From the NCBI GenBank assembly GCA_022836615.1, contig MU405259.1, forward strand, positions 124,001 to 188,000: 64,000 nucleotides of DNA, written 5' to 3'. A program made the translations under genes and the position numbers. Below the pieces are notes generated by a model. The model was not told the origin of the DNA, did no database searches, and was given only the letters and a program-made list of their open reading frames with translations. The stretch comes from Annulohypoxylon bovei var. microspora (Eukaryota; Ascomycota; Sordariomycetes; Xylariales; Hypoxylaceae). How positions within the stretch are numbered: position 1 is the stretch's first letter; each line of letters begins with the position of its first letter. Of this stretch, positions 57,401 to 64,000 are shown one piece after another.

Positions 57401-59053
57401 TGTAAGATTCTTGCGGTGGATTAAGAGGTTTAACATGTTGAATCCTTGCCGACAAACTTGGAGACCAGCTTCAACCCAGTCGATGGTCGTCTGCTGGAAG
57501 AATTTGGTCTGTTTTAAGCTCCTCAATAGACTTTGCCGGTTGAGCGCCTTCGGCTTCTTCTTATGGAGTTCATTGAGAACGTATGTCTTCAGAAGTTTCT
57601 GATACGATACTCGAACTTTGACTGGCTGCTTCGGAGGGCAATGCTCGAGGTACCACTGCTTTACAAGCGGTACATCCTGTGCACGAACCATCCGACCAGA
57701 TCGACGATCGAACGGGAAGGGAGCCCACCAGAGAGCAATAGCAGATGATGTGTCCTCCGTGTAAAGCTCTTCCTCGGCGAAAAAGGGTTCAACGCCAGCA
57801 GGCAGTTCAAAAGCATCATCTTCAGGCTCGTCAAGATTTCCCGCACCAAAGATCTCATCCTCGTGACTGATGGTGATGTTCTTCGGCGCAACAGAGCGAG
57901 ACGATATGGGGTTGATCATAGGGTCGAAATGAAACGCAGGCAAGTTAGGGTCGTCGGATTTGGTATACACGATCTGCGGGTGAGAATACCAGTTGAACTT
58001 TACGCTTCGGGGGAGTGAGTTATAGAGGTATGGATACGCGACGCGGTACTCGGTTCGAATCGGGAAACGGAATATAATTCGGTCGATAGCATTGAACTCT
58101 CCGAAGTCTTCGTCATTCGGATCAATGTCCTTGTACAGCGGTTCGAATCGAGGACCGCCGGGTAGTGCGACATTCAAAGCCTTCGCAGTAAGGAAACTCT
58201 TCAGGTCAAATAGATAGAAATAATTCTGGTCGACTGTCTCACTTAGTAATGGGCGACTGAGTCGATGAAGCGCAGCCATCTGTGGCAACGTGAGATTCCA
58301 CTGCTTGTAACTCGGTCCATTGACGTGCTCGGTATCGACCAAGGGCCGGTGGTCATAAAACCATTCGTACACGGCACCGTCTTCTTCCTCATCAAGCTCC
58401 ATCTGAATCGGCTCCAGTGGTTCGACGTCCTCGATGTTCTCGGACCACGATAGAGGGGGCTCCTCGTCATCAAAGGGCGGGAACCTCATTCTCTTGAACA
58501 ACCTTCGGTCGCTCTTCTCCTTCCTCATGGTCAACCACATCGTTGCCCATTGCGCGTGGAACACTGGCGGGATAACTCGAGGGATCTCGTTTACAAGTGT
58601 CAGGCACCCGTTAACGTGGTATAAGACCTTGACCTCCCTTGCCGATTCCCATGGCATGGGCATGTTTTCCAGTAGCTTCATTACCGCGTGCGGCATAAAC
58701 TTGAGAGCACCCAGATAGCTTCGCTTATCGCTTGTGTACTTCTTCTGGGAGACATCACCGATATCCTTCACGATCTTGCGCAGATGCTCGGGGGGCATAT
58801 CAGCCTTCTGGGTCTCTACGAAGCCGCCCTTGCGCTTTTCTCCAAAGCGATTTCGCTGGTCCCGAAGCCATTCCTTCTTCTTCTGCGCAAACTTCGCGAT
58901 CTGAGGATCGGTCGGGGGCCGATATCCAGGGGGAGGAGGAGCCGGCGCTCCTGGCGGCGGTGGGAGGAAATCTGACGGAGGACCTGGCGGAGGGGGAGGT
59001 GGCGGCGGCGGCCCCCATCCGGGAGGAGGTGGAGGGGGTTGAAAGGACGACAT
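51401..59053 (-). CDS. PRP8: Pre-mRNA splicing factor Prp8 (U5 snRNP), precursor containing an intein
   Basis: Uninterrupted frame of 2550 residues, of which 2373 remain after removal of the 177-residue intein, the normal Prp8 size. The start at 59053 gives the usual Pro-rich N-terminus (MSSFQPPPPPPGWGPP); the frame stays open 243 bases further upstream, but that sequence looks like untranslated leader. Recognisable Prp8 blocks follow: PRO8NT region, the central reverse-transcriptase-like and linker domains with FRDRETETKHPIRLYTRYIDKIWVFLRF, the U5/U6-contacting part with LWNLNAYRSDVIQALGGVETILEHTLFKATGFPSWEGLFWEKA, the RNase H-like domain and the C-terminal Jab1/MPN domain ending PGVDRNDNFA. 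Prp8 is the core scaffold of the spliceosome active site. Intein excision must occur for a working protein. It diverges from RPL34, with 544 bp between the two starts. Confidence 0.97.
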   Translation of the reverse strand: MSSFQPPPPPPGWGPPPPPPPPPGPPSDFLPPPPGAPAPPPPGYRPPTDPQIAKFAQKKKEWLRDQRNRFGEKRKGGFVETQKADMPPEHLRKIVKDIGDVSQKKYTSDKRSYLGALKFMPHAVMKLLENMPMPWESAREVKVLYHVNGCLTLVNEIPRVIPPVFHAQWATMWLTMRKEKSDRRLFKRMRFPPFDDEEPPLSWSENIEDVEPLEPIQMELDEEEDGAVYEWFYDHRPLVDTEHVNGPSYKQWNLTLPQMAALHRLSRPLLSETVDQNYFYLFDLKSFLTAKALNVALPGGPRFEPLYKDIDPNDEDFGEFNAIDRIIFRFPIRTEYRVAYPYLYNSLPRSVKFNWYSHPQIVYTKSDDPNLPAFHFDPMINPISSRSVAPKNITISHEDEIFGAGNLDEPEDDAFELPAGVEPFFAEEELYTEDTSSAIALWWAPFPFDRRSGRMVRAQDVPLVKQWYLEHCPPKQPVKVRVSYQKLLKTYVLNELHKKKPKALNRQSLLRSLKQTKFFQQTTIDWVEAGLQVCRQGFNMLNLLIHRKNLTYLHLDYNFNLKPVKTLTTKERKKSRFGNAFHLQREILRLLKLIVDSHVQYRLGNIDAFQLADGILYAFNHVGQLTGMYRYKYKLMHQIRSCKDLKHLIYYRFNSGPVGKGPGCGFWAPAWRVWLFFMRGIIPLLERWLGNLLSRQFEGRHSKGVAKTVTKQRVESHFDLELRASVMADLMDMMPEGIKQNKVNTVLQHLSEAWRCWKSNIPWKVPGLPAPIENIILRYVKAKADWWISVAHYNRERIRRGATVDKTVAKKNVGRLTRLWLKAEQERQHNYMKDGPYVSSEEAVAIYTTTVHWLESRKFTPIPFPSVSYKHDTKILILALERLREAYSVKGRLNQSQREELALIEQAYDSPGTTLERIKRFLLTQRAFKEVQIDMNDNYSTINPVYDIEPIEKISDAYLDQYLWYQADQRHLFPAWIKPSDSEVPPLLVYKWAQGINNLEKVWETADGECNVMIETELSKVYEKIDLTLLNRLLRLIMDHNLADYISSKNNVQLTYKDMNHVNSYGMIRGLQFSGFVFQYYGLVLDLLLLGLNRASEIAGPPSTPNDFLQFRDRETETKHPIRLYTRYIDKIWVFLRFSAEESRDLIQRFLTEQPDPNFENVIGYKSKKCWPRDSRMRLMRHDVNLGRAVFWDLKNRLPRSVTTIEWDDTFASVYSRDNPNLLFSMCGFEVRVLPKIRNQNDEFPIKDSVWSLVDNTTKERTAHAFLQVTEEDIQKFNNRIRQILMSSGSTTFTKIANKWNTALIALFTYYREAAVSTINLLDTIVKCETKIQTRVKIGLNSKMPSRFPPAVFYTPKELGGLGMISGSHILIPASDKRYSQQTDTGVSHFRAGMTHDEETLIPNIFRYIIPWEAEFIDSQRVWTEYSQKRLEANQQNRRLTLEDLEDSWDRGLPRINTLFQKDRSTLSFDKGFRTRSEFKIYQLMKSNPFWWTSQRHDGKLWNLNAYRSDVIQALGGVETILEHTLFKATGFPSWEGLFWEKACLAKGTMLLRYDHTEVAVEDVREGDLLLGPDGGPRRAFNIVSGKDPLYRIKIGSSKEDLVVTSNHILVLHKEKGIYSDLDVPVKNDAERYETVEMTTAEFAALSPKERGIHRVFKSPKFELPEETLARKEAAGHNIHLSHSFIIEDVVLESEATEWAGFRVDKDQLYMRHDYLVLHNSGFEESMKFKKLTNAQRSGLNQIPNRRFTLWWSPTINRANVYVGFQVQLDLTGIFLHGKIPTLKISLIQIFRAHLWQKIHESVVMDFCQVFDQQLESLGIETVQKETIHPRKSYKMNSSCADILLFASNKWNVSRPSLLHDTKDTIEPTTTNKFWLDIQLRYGDYDSHDIERYTRAKYLDYTQDSMSIYPSATGLMIGIDLAYNLYSAYGQYFPGLKQLVQEAMAKIMKANPALYVLRERIRKGLQLYASESNQEFLNSQNYSELFSNQTKLFIDDTNVYRVTIHKTFEGNLTTKPINGAIFIFNPRTGQLFLKIIHTSVWAGQKRLGQLAKWKTAEEVAALIRSLPVEEQPKELIVTRKGLLDPLEVHLLDFPNISIRASELQLPFQAAMKVEKLGDMILRATEPQMVLFNLYDEWLKSISSYTAFSRLVLILRALHVNPDKTKLILRPDKTVITQMHHIWPTLSDEDWIKVETQLRDLILHDYGKKNNVNVSSLTSSEVRDIILGMEISAPSMQRQQAAEIEKQQEEQQQITAVTTKTQNIHGEELIVTTTSKYEQEKFASKTEWRTRAIATSNLRTRANNIYVSSVDNDLDDITYVMPNNILKKFITIADLRVQIAGYLYGVSAPDNDQVKEIRCIVMVPQIGNTRYSQVPQQQPQHEYLSGMEPLGVIHTLAGNESPYMSAVDVTMHSQLLDRHNKWDKEKTVMIDVSFTPGSVSLAAWSLTPTGYRWGAENRDFSKDDPNGFTTSMGVKRKLLLSPRYRGFFLVPEDGKWNYNFMGSNFLGLEKKPVHVKLDTPMPFYNDLHRPEHFHNFAEMEDPGVDRNDNFA
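53894..54424 (-). mobile_element. PRP8 mini-intein (177 residues, no homing endonuclease)
   Basis: In-frame insertion between WEKA and SGFEESMKFKK of Prp8, two segments that are adjacent in other Prp8 proteins. The intein begins with Cys1 (CLAKGTMLLRYD, block A). Block B is DLVVTSNHILVLH with the TxxH motif. Block F is ATEWAGFRVDKDQLYMRHD, and block G ends YLVLHN with the penultimate His and terminal Asn; the +1 extein residue is Ser. All residues needed for protein splicing are therefore present. Between blocks B and F there are only about 80 residues without LAGLIDADG-type motifs, so the homing endonuclease has been lost or was never present. Inteins at this position are known in many ascomycete and basidiomycete PRP8 genes. 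It is expected to splice itself but not to spread on its own. Confidence 0.95.
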
Positions 59054-59597
59054 CTTCAAGCCAAAAGAGATTGTAGCTTCTTGACTTTTGATGCTGTCGC
59101 TACCGCGGCGCGATCTATCGCGCGAGGTTACTACGGGTGCCGAAAACAGACAGCAATAGTTTTCAATTCTTAACGATCGAGATGAATAGGAAGAGTGGTT
59201 ATATTCACAGTCAGACGCGACGTCCCCCGATTTGACCGACGCGAAAGGCTGGATGAAAAGATTAAGGTTGATGGAAGATGATGTTTGAATTAGCAACGGT
59301 CGGCTTGGGGCAATTTTTCCTACGATTTAGTTTGAAGGACCCATTTCTATTTCTTGGCGCGACGGGTGAGGCTTGAACTTTAATCACGTGGATAGATATC
59401 CGCAATCTGTGGCTTTAAAGACCCGTTACATGTGGCTAAAGGTTCAGCCCCACAACATGTTTTCCATTGGCCAAATCAGTAAGCGGGCTAAAGATCCATC
59501 CCACACATCTCTTCTGTAAAAACACCAAAATTCATCTCTCACAAAAAAAAGTTGCCAGGAACAAGTCAAATCTATTTCACCAGCAACATCAGTCACA
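59054..59597. promoter_or_regulatory. Divergent promoter region of PRP8 and RPL34
   Basis: The 544-bp gap between two divergent starts holds both promoters and leaders. The PRP8-proximal half (to 59296) is open in the PRP8 frame. CAGTCACA lies directly before the RPL34 ATG (59590-59597); it resembles a HomolD box but is in the leader, so probably coincidental. TATA boxes are not evident. Confidence 0.4.
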
Positions 59598-60311
59598 ATG
59601 CCTAACAACCGAGTGACCTACCGCCGTCGCAACCCGTATGTCTTCCTCTTCGATTAAAATAACTTTCAAATTCGAATTCCTGTTATTATCGGAATCGCGC
59701 AAAGCTAACGTGTTGCTTAAAGGTACAACACCACCTCCAACAAGACCCGAGTCGTCAAGACCCCGGGTGGTGAGCTACGAGCACTTCACATCAAGAAGCG
59801 AGGAACTGCCCCGAAATGCGGTGACTGCGGTGTCAAGCTCCCTGGCGTAAGTGAATTTGATTATTTTTCTTGGATAGGACCTAGGGTACATGAGAGGAAA
59901 TTGAACAATCGAACCGACGTCGACTCGCGCAATCATAACCACCACATTTAGTCTATCACGAAGGAATTACCGTCGCATATTTATTCAGAAACGATCCCGT
60001 TTGCAAGAATATCTTCTGAACCGGAACATTGATCAGCTACGCGACGGAGGATTGTGTGCAAAGATGATAATTCAATCAAATCCATGGCTCAAGCCAATGC
60101 TAACATTTATTTTCTATGATAGGTTCCTGCCCTCCGACCTCGTGAATACTCTCAGATTTCCCACCCCAAGAAGACCGTCCAGCGAGCATACGGCGGTTCA
60201 AGATGCGGCAACTGCGTACGAGACAGAATCGTCCGAGCATTCTTGATTGAGGAGCAAAAGATCGTCAAGAAGGTGCTGAAGGAGCAGAGCGAGGGTTCCA
60301 AGAAGAAATAA
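59598..60311 (+). CDS. RPL34: 60S ribosomal protein eL34, 3 exons
   Basis: Exons are 59598-59635, 59723-59846 and 60123-60311, giving 116 residues, the usual eL34 length. Spliced protein: MPNNRVTYRRRNP, YNTTSNKTRVVKTPGG, KKRGTAPKCGDCG, then VPALRPREYSQ, HPKKTVQRAYGGSRCGNCVRDRIVRAFLIEEQKIVKKVLKEQ and a Lys-rich end. The two CxxC motifs (KCGDC and RCGNC) are the zinc-ribbon cysteines seen in many eL34 proteins. Introns of 87 and 276 bp have CTAAC-type branch points (GCTAAC at about 59704 and 60109). The second intron is longer than most here; I found no C/D snoRNA with matching boxes in it. eL34 is a structural protein of the large subunit. Confidence 0.95.
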
Positions 60312-61093
60312 ACCCCCGTTGAGTGACTCAGGGATGGAATGGTTAGGCCTTCATTGATTCGGGTGTTAAGAGGTCAGGGCTGCATTCATGCGAACGGCTA
60401 GCAAAAAGCTGTTTCTGTTTCTAGGGCTTCTTCTCATGGTTTAGATGATCGTAACGGAATTAACGACATCAGGACTACCACGGTGCTCTCATCACTTCTC
60501 ATCTTCTCGCATTGTGACAAGAGTTTTTTGACCTAATAGTCACGTAAAGATACATCCCAAGGAAATATCTATTCTATCTTGGACGTAGTAACTGTAGACT
60601 CCAGTCTGTATAATTTGGATATATGCCCAGTCCTATCTTAACAATGGGACAGGCTTCCTAAATCGCCAGAAACCCTACGATAAAGTTATTGTAAGTCACC
60701 TCAGCTTGATGCCACAGGATTCCGATATCTTTCAGGAGGGACCTAGCAAATATCATCGTCAAATTCACCAACCTAGATGTTTTAGGGAATGAAATTATAT
60801 TATCTTAGACATCTAAACGGTGAATACTACCCGCGTGGAAGCTAGTAAACGTAAATCTCAGGTTTTAGATATCCGCCTAAGTACATATTTCTAGTACAGC
60901 ATAAAATATGCGATAATCAGTACCGTGCATCTTACGGGGTTCTCCAAAATAATGACGTCTACTTCGTAATCCATCTTTTCTTTGCGCAAGCTCAAGCTCC
61001 AACTCCAAGCCTGCCGAAATCAACACCCAGAAGCCCGACGAGCAAAGCACAATGGGACTCGCAAGTGAAAGATAATACACATCAACCGCGGCA
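60312..61093. other. Intergenic region between RPL34 and the NDUFAF3-like gene
   Basis: A 782-bp space between genes on the same strand: 3' flank of RPL34 followed by the promoter of the next gene. AT-rich from about 60540 to 60900; nothing else recognisable. Confidence 0.5.
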
Positions 61094-61838
61094 ATGGCAT
61101 CAACACGCGCCTGTCGACATCTCACTCAAGTCGCCACGATCCTGCGACAACAAGGGCCTCAAAGCCGCCGCCCGCTGTCCACACCAACCAGATCTCGAGT
61201 CCGCAATGCGACGAGCGGCAGGACTTTGCCACGCGCGGCAGCCCCGTTCCATACCACCGCGTCGAGCAACCGTATGAAGAGCGACCCGCCGCAGACCGAC
61301 TTCGGCGCTCTGAACGTGCTGGCCGACGCGCCGGTGCCCGCGACTTCGGTCGACGTGTGCGCGCCGGACGGCTTCCACCTGAACAGCGGCGCAGTGATCG
61401 CGGGCGGCTCGGGCGCCCTCCTGGTCGGCGGCGAGGCGTTCACCTGGCAGCCGTGGCTGGCGCGCGGGGAGAAGCGGCTGCTGAACAAGAAGGGGCAGTG
61501 GGAGGTGCCCAACGAGGCCTTCGCCCTGTTTGGGCTGCTGTGGCCGAGACCAGGTTAGGAATGGCTCAGATCAGATACACACGTGTGCGTCTTATCGAGG
61601 CAAGCTCTATACTAATTGGTACTGTGCAGATCTGTTGATACTGGGTCTCGGCCCGCTGAATCGGCCCATAAGCCCGGAGCTGAGGAGGCACATAAGTAGC
61701 CTGGGCATGAGGGTGGAGATCCTGGATACGCGGAACGCGGCCTCGCAGTACAATCTGCTCGCTACGGAGAGGGGCCTCGATGATGTTGCGGCCGCGCTGA
61801 TACCGATTGGCTGGAAGGAGGGGATTGGGGCGGCTTGA
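61094..61838 (+). CDS. NDUFAF3: Mitochondrial complex I assembly factor, NDUFAF3/Mth938 domain, 2 exons
   Basis: Exons are 61094-61553 and 61630-61838, giving 222 residues; the 76-bp intron (GTTAGG...TGCAG) joins LLWPRP to DLLILGLGP. The first ~60 residues are rich in Arg, Ser and Thr and have few acidic residues, a mitochondrial presequence. From about residue 67 comes the Mth938-like (DUF498) domain: PPQTDFGALNVL, GFHLNSGAVIAGGSGALLVGGEAFTWQPW, DLLILGLGPLNRPISPELRRHI, MRVEILDTRNAASQYNLLATERGLDDVAAALIPI. The LGLG and DTRNAASQYN/NLLATE parts are characteristic. In animals NDUFAF3 works with NDUFAF4 in early assembly of the peripheral arm of complex I. Having it agrees with a fungus that keeps complex I. 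Confidence 0.88.
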
Positions 61839-62248
61839 TGACTGGAATATTACATAAGTTATTGGTGGCCGGTTATGTGCCCCGTGTTGAGTTGGTCAAG
61901 GCGTAACATATCTCATCTCACATGATAGGAGGGCAAAATCAACATATCACAATGAAGAATCTTTATCGGTGCTTGTCGCTCAAATCCCTTTCCATTTTCC
62001 GCCTATATCTAACCCAGTCATCATCTAGGCTTCGTCGCTAAAAAGAATTCCCCCCACCAGAAAACAAAAGGCGTGTGTATTCCGGAAAACTCCTTGGTGG
62101 CCCGGGGAAAAAATGAAAGCAACGCTGTGTTATGCCGCAAAAAGTGCGACCATGAAAATCAATCGCTGAATATGTCGCTGAGAAACGCGTCGAGAGTGTC
62201 AAAGGTCGACGGCGCTTGATGGTTTCCAGAAATCTCTGGCTGTGAGGT
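61839..62248. other. Convergent 3' flanks of NDUFAF3-like and SH3-like genes
   Basis: A 410-bp space between facing stop codons. No other gene is visible. Confidence 0.5.
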
Positions 62249-62518
62249 TTATAGCAAAACCTCCATCACCCACTCCCTGGGGATGTATCCCAACTCTCGG
62301 TTGGCGTTCATAACATACATCCACGCTATAAGAATATCCTCATTAGCTTATTGTTTTACAACCATAGGGGATAGAGATTGGGCTATCGTACCTTCGTAGC
62401 CACGCCAAACTACGTAGAGTGTCTCTCCCATCCGTACAGAGAGCTGATGGTCGTGCTCTTTGGTAAAGTTACCACACGCAATGACGCGTGGGTACTTTGG
62501 GTCGATTCCCTCCGGCAT
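62249..62518 (-). CDS. Small stand-alone SH3-like protein, 2 exons (67 residues)
   Basis: Each exon is too short to stand out as an open frame. Exons on the minus strand are 62392-62518 and 62249-62325, separated by a 66-bp intron (GTACGA...TTATAG, with CTAATG near the end). The protein is MPEGIDPKYPRVIACGNF, then DHQLSVRMGETLYVVWRGYEAWMYVMN, then RELGYIPREWVMEVLL. The pattern is that of an SH3 fold: an RT-loop region, GETLYVV for the 'GD.L.V' strand, W at the n-Src end, and GYIPREWV for the 'G.iP.nyv' ending. The ALYDY start is replaced by VIACGNF. It could be a free SH3 domain that binds Pro-rich peptides; partner and role are unknown. Intron continuity in an SH3 motif on both sides is the main support. 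Confidence 0.7.
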
Positions 62519-63416
62519 GGTGATGAGTGGTGGTTGCTGACGACCTTTTAGTCGAGATATTTATGTTCAAGTTTTGTTCTTGAAGTGTTGCTAAGGTGCT
62601 GAAGTCTTATCGAGGCGTTTTTATTGTATTGTGGTTAGGGAAGCGTTAGAGTGGTGGTTTAAGAGTATTAGAAGTGAGGTTGTCTTGGCTTTTTAGACTC
62701 TTGTGGTTGTTAAATCAGATTCGATCCGAACGAGAGGGCGCCAGGTTAAATAGTAAACTGGCTGCGCTGTCTCTATAGCCTCATTATGGAGGACGGACCA
62801 TTTTGCTAACCCATTGCCTGAAATTTTCTGGGTTCACAGTAGAACACCAGTGCGCCGTCTCTTAGGAAAGGAGTATCCAGCATACTCTAGCTGTACCCAT
62901 TCAGTGCAAACAAGTGCTCTATGTGTTTCAAGTAGGAGGAAACTATTTTGTAGAAAGAAATTCCAAATAGTTCACCTACGAGTTACATAATCTCATATCT
63001 ATAAAAGTTTGGGTAAAAGGCACGGGGCTTCTACAGCCCTATGTGTTAATGATTGCGTTGAAGAAGTTCTATACTGTTTCAAGATGTGAAACTGGTAGTC
63101 TATGAGTCTAAGGAACTATGGACACTGTTAAGGCTAAATATGAATTAAGAATTTAGGGAAACTTGTCTCAGTTTGTGTTTGTTACGCTCTAGTTAGCAGT
63201 TTGTAACTTTCCAAGCCTTTATAGGCCTTGCTTGCACTAATTGTAAAAGTGACACTGTGAAATCAATATTTCTCTTGCTACCTGATTCCCAAATACCAAT
63301 CATAACTACCTCTAACGCCTTTCAACAACTTGAAACCACCTAGTTTTCAAACTAAAAGTTTTCCTAATGATTACCTAATTACATCAGTCTTCCAACTCAG
63401 GTCACTTATACAGAGA
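62519..63416. other. Upstream region of the SH3-like gene
   Basis: About 900 bp, AT-rich, without plausible ORFs. It ends at the MITE. No regulatory motif stands out. Confidence 0.45.
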
Positions 63417-63772
63417 TACCGCCTTTTTTTGAATATTCTGCGTTCGTGGAGACCCACTTTTAAGCACGTTATACCTATTACAGCTAGCGTAAGCGTGAGG
63501 CTCTACTAATTCTAATATCAAGAGGAATCCGATAAGAAATGATAAGATGATTAGTAAGAATTTAGTAAGAAATTGATAACTTATCTTTAAGGGGCTATTG
63601 GCTGCTGATTTTTAGCGTGGCTTGGCATGATTAGGAAAAATTTTCAATAGAAAGAGTGGGGACAGTTTAATCAGGTGTTGTTGAATGAACCCCAGGTTTT
63701 ACTAACTCAATAAAGCTAAAGCCATTTTAAAGTGGGGCACCACGAACGCAGAATATTCAAAAAAAGGCGGTA
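63417..63772. mobile_element. MITE with ~45-bp terminal inverted repeats and TA target duplication
   Basis: The left arm (63417-63461) reads TACCGCCTTTTTTTGAATAT then TCTGCGTTCGTGG and CCCACTTT. The right arm (63728-63772) is its reverse complement with two mismatches in GGAGAC versus GGTGCC. Both ends are TA followed by CCGCC, so TA is probably the duplicated target, as in Tc1/mariner-like elements. The 356-bp element has no ORF of note and is therefore a non-autonomous MITE. Since the repeats are nearly identical, insertion may be fairly recent. Confidence 0.85.
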
Positions 63773-64000
63773 GAAGCCGAATCAAAGGGACAGGGATAAC
63801 TATCAGCCTTGCATTCTGTGGCTGAGATATTAATATTTAATTGGCCAATTGTAGCAGTCCAATGGCAGCCTTCTTGAGCGACACGTTGAGGCGTAATGAC
63901 GATTCAGTGGCTGAAGGGATAGGGTGCTATGACATATTTTCTCTCTCATATTAGCTTGTTAGGGTCATTTTTATTGAATTTCATTGAGCCATTCCGCCAT

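Noticed and set aside
59054..59296. N-terminal extension of Prp8 by 81 residues (frame open to 59296)
   Set aside because: The extension has random, Ser-rich composition, while the ATG at 59053 gives the Pro-rich N-terminus typical of Prp8. The extra open frame is most likely 5' leader.
59847..60122. snoRNA in RPL34 intron 2
   Set aside because: A CTGA and a GATGAT are present but in the wrong order for boxes C and D, and the sequence before CTGA does not match an rRNA segment that I recognise.

Overview
The window is nuclear DNA of a filamentous ascomycete (Pezizomycotina, probably Sordariomycetes). The genes are eukaryotic and mostly single-exon or split by short GT-AG introns of about 50-70 bp, several with a CTAAC/CTAAT branch-point-like motif. 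They include ascomycete housekeeping genes, two secreted carbohydrate-active proteins and lineage-specific unknowns. Species cannot be named from the sequence. I find no bacterial operons, CRISPR arrays, rRNA genes or convincing tRNAs.

Layout. 1-6.8 kb: 3' end of an NmrA-like gene, a PTC5/PDP-type mitochondrial PP2C phosphatase, a peroxisomal enoyl-CoA isomerase (two exons, PTS1-like end, two CCGAGG boxes upstream) and COG1 of the Golgi tethering complex. 6.8-19.6 kb: gene-poor, with one disordered unknown protein, one GH18 glycosidase and an 832-bp fold-back transposable element. 19.6-37 kb: gene-rich, with RAD26/CSB, a divergent RPS14-RPL7 ribosomal pair (RPL7 intron 2 carries a box C/D snoRNA), mitochondrial ISA2, a secreted LPMO-like protein, an Mpv17/PMP22 membrane protein, a Cys-rich unknown gene with an in-frame TAG, and a ketopantoate reductase. 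37-51.4 kb: mostly intergenic, with one two-repeat Myb/SANT regulator. 51.4-64 kb: PRP8 interrupted by a 177-residue mini-intein, RPL34, an NDUFAF3-type complex I assembly factor, a tiny two-exon SH3-like protein, and a 356-bp MITE with TA target duplication.

The genes are not a pathway cluster; they are typical scattered fungal loci. Common threads are mitochondrial function (PTC5, ISA2, NDUFAF3), translation (RPS14, RPL7 and its snoRNA, RPL34) and RNA/DNA processing (PRP8, RAD26). The most notable items are the PRP8 mini-intein with all splicing residues intact, the RPL7-intron snoRNA whose guide is complementary to the conserved GACCCGAAAGATGGT segment of 25S rRNA, the amber codon inside an otherwise intact Cys-rich gene, and two non-autonomous inverted-repeat elements. 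Coordinates of spliced genes are given as the full span, with exons in the evidence text.
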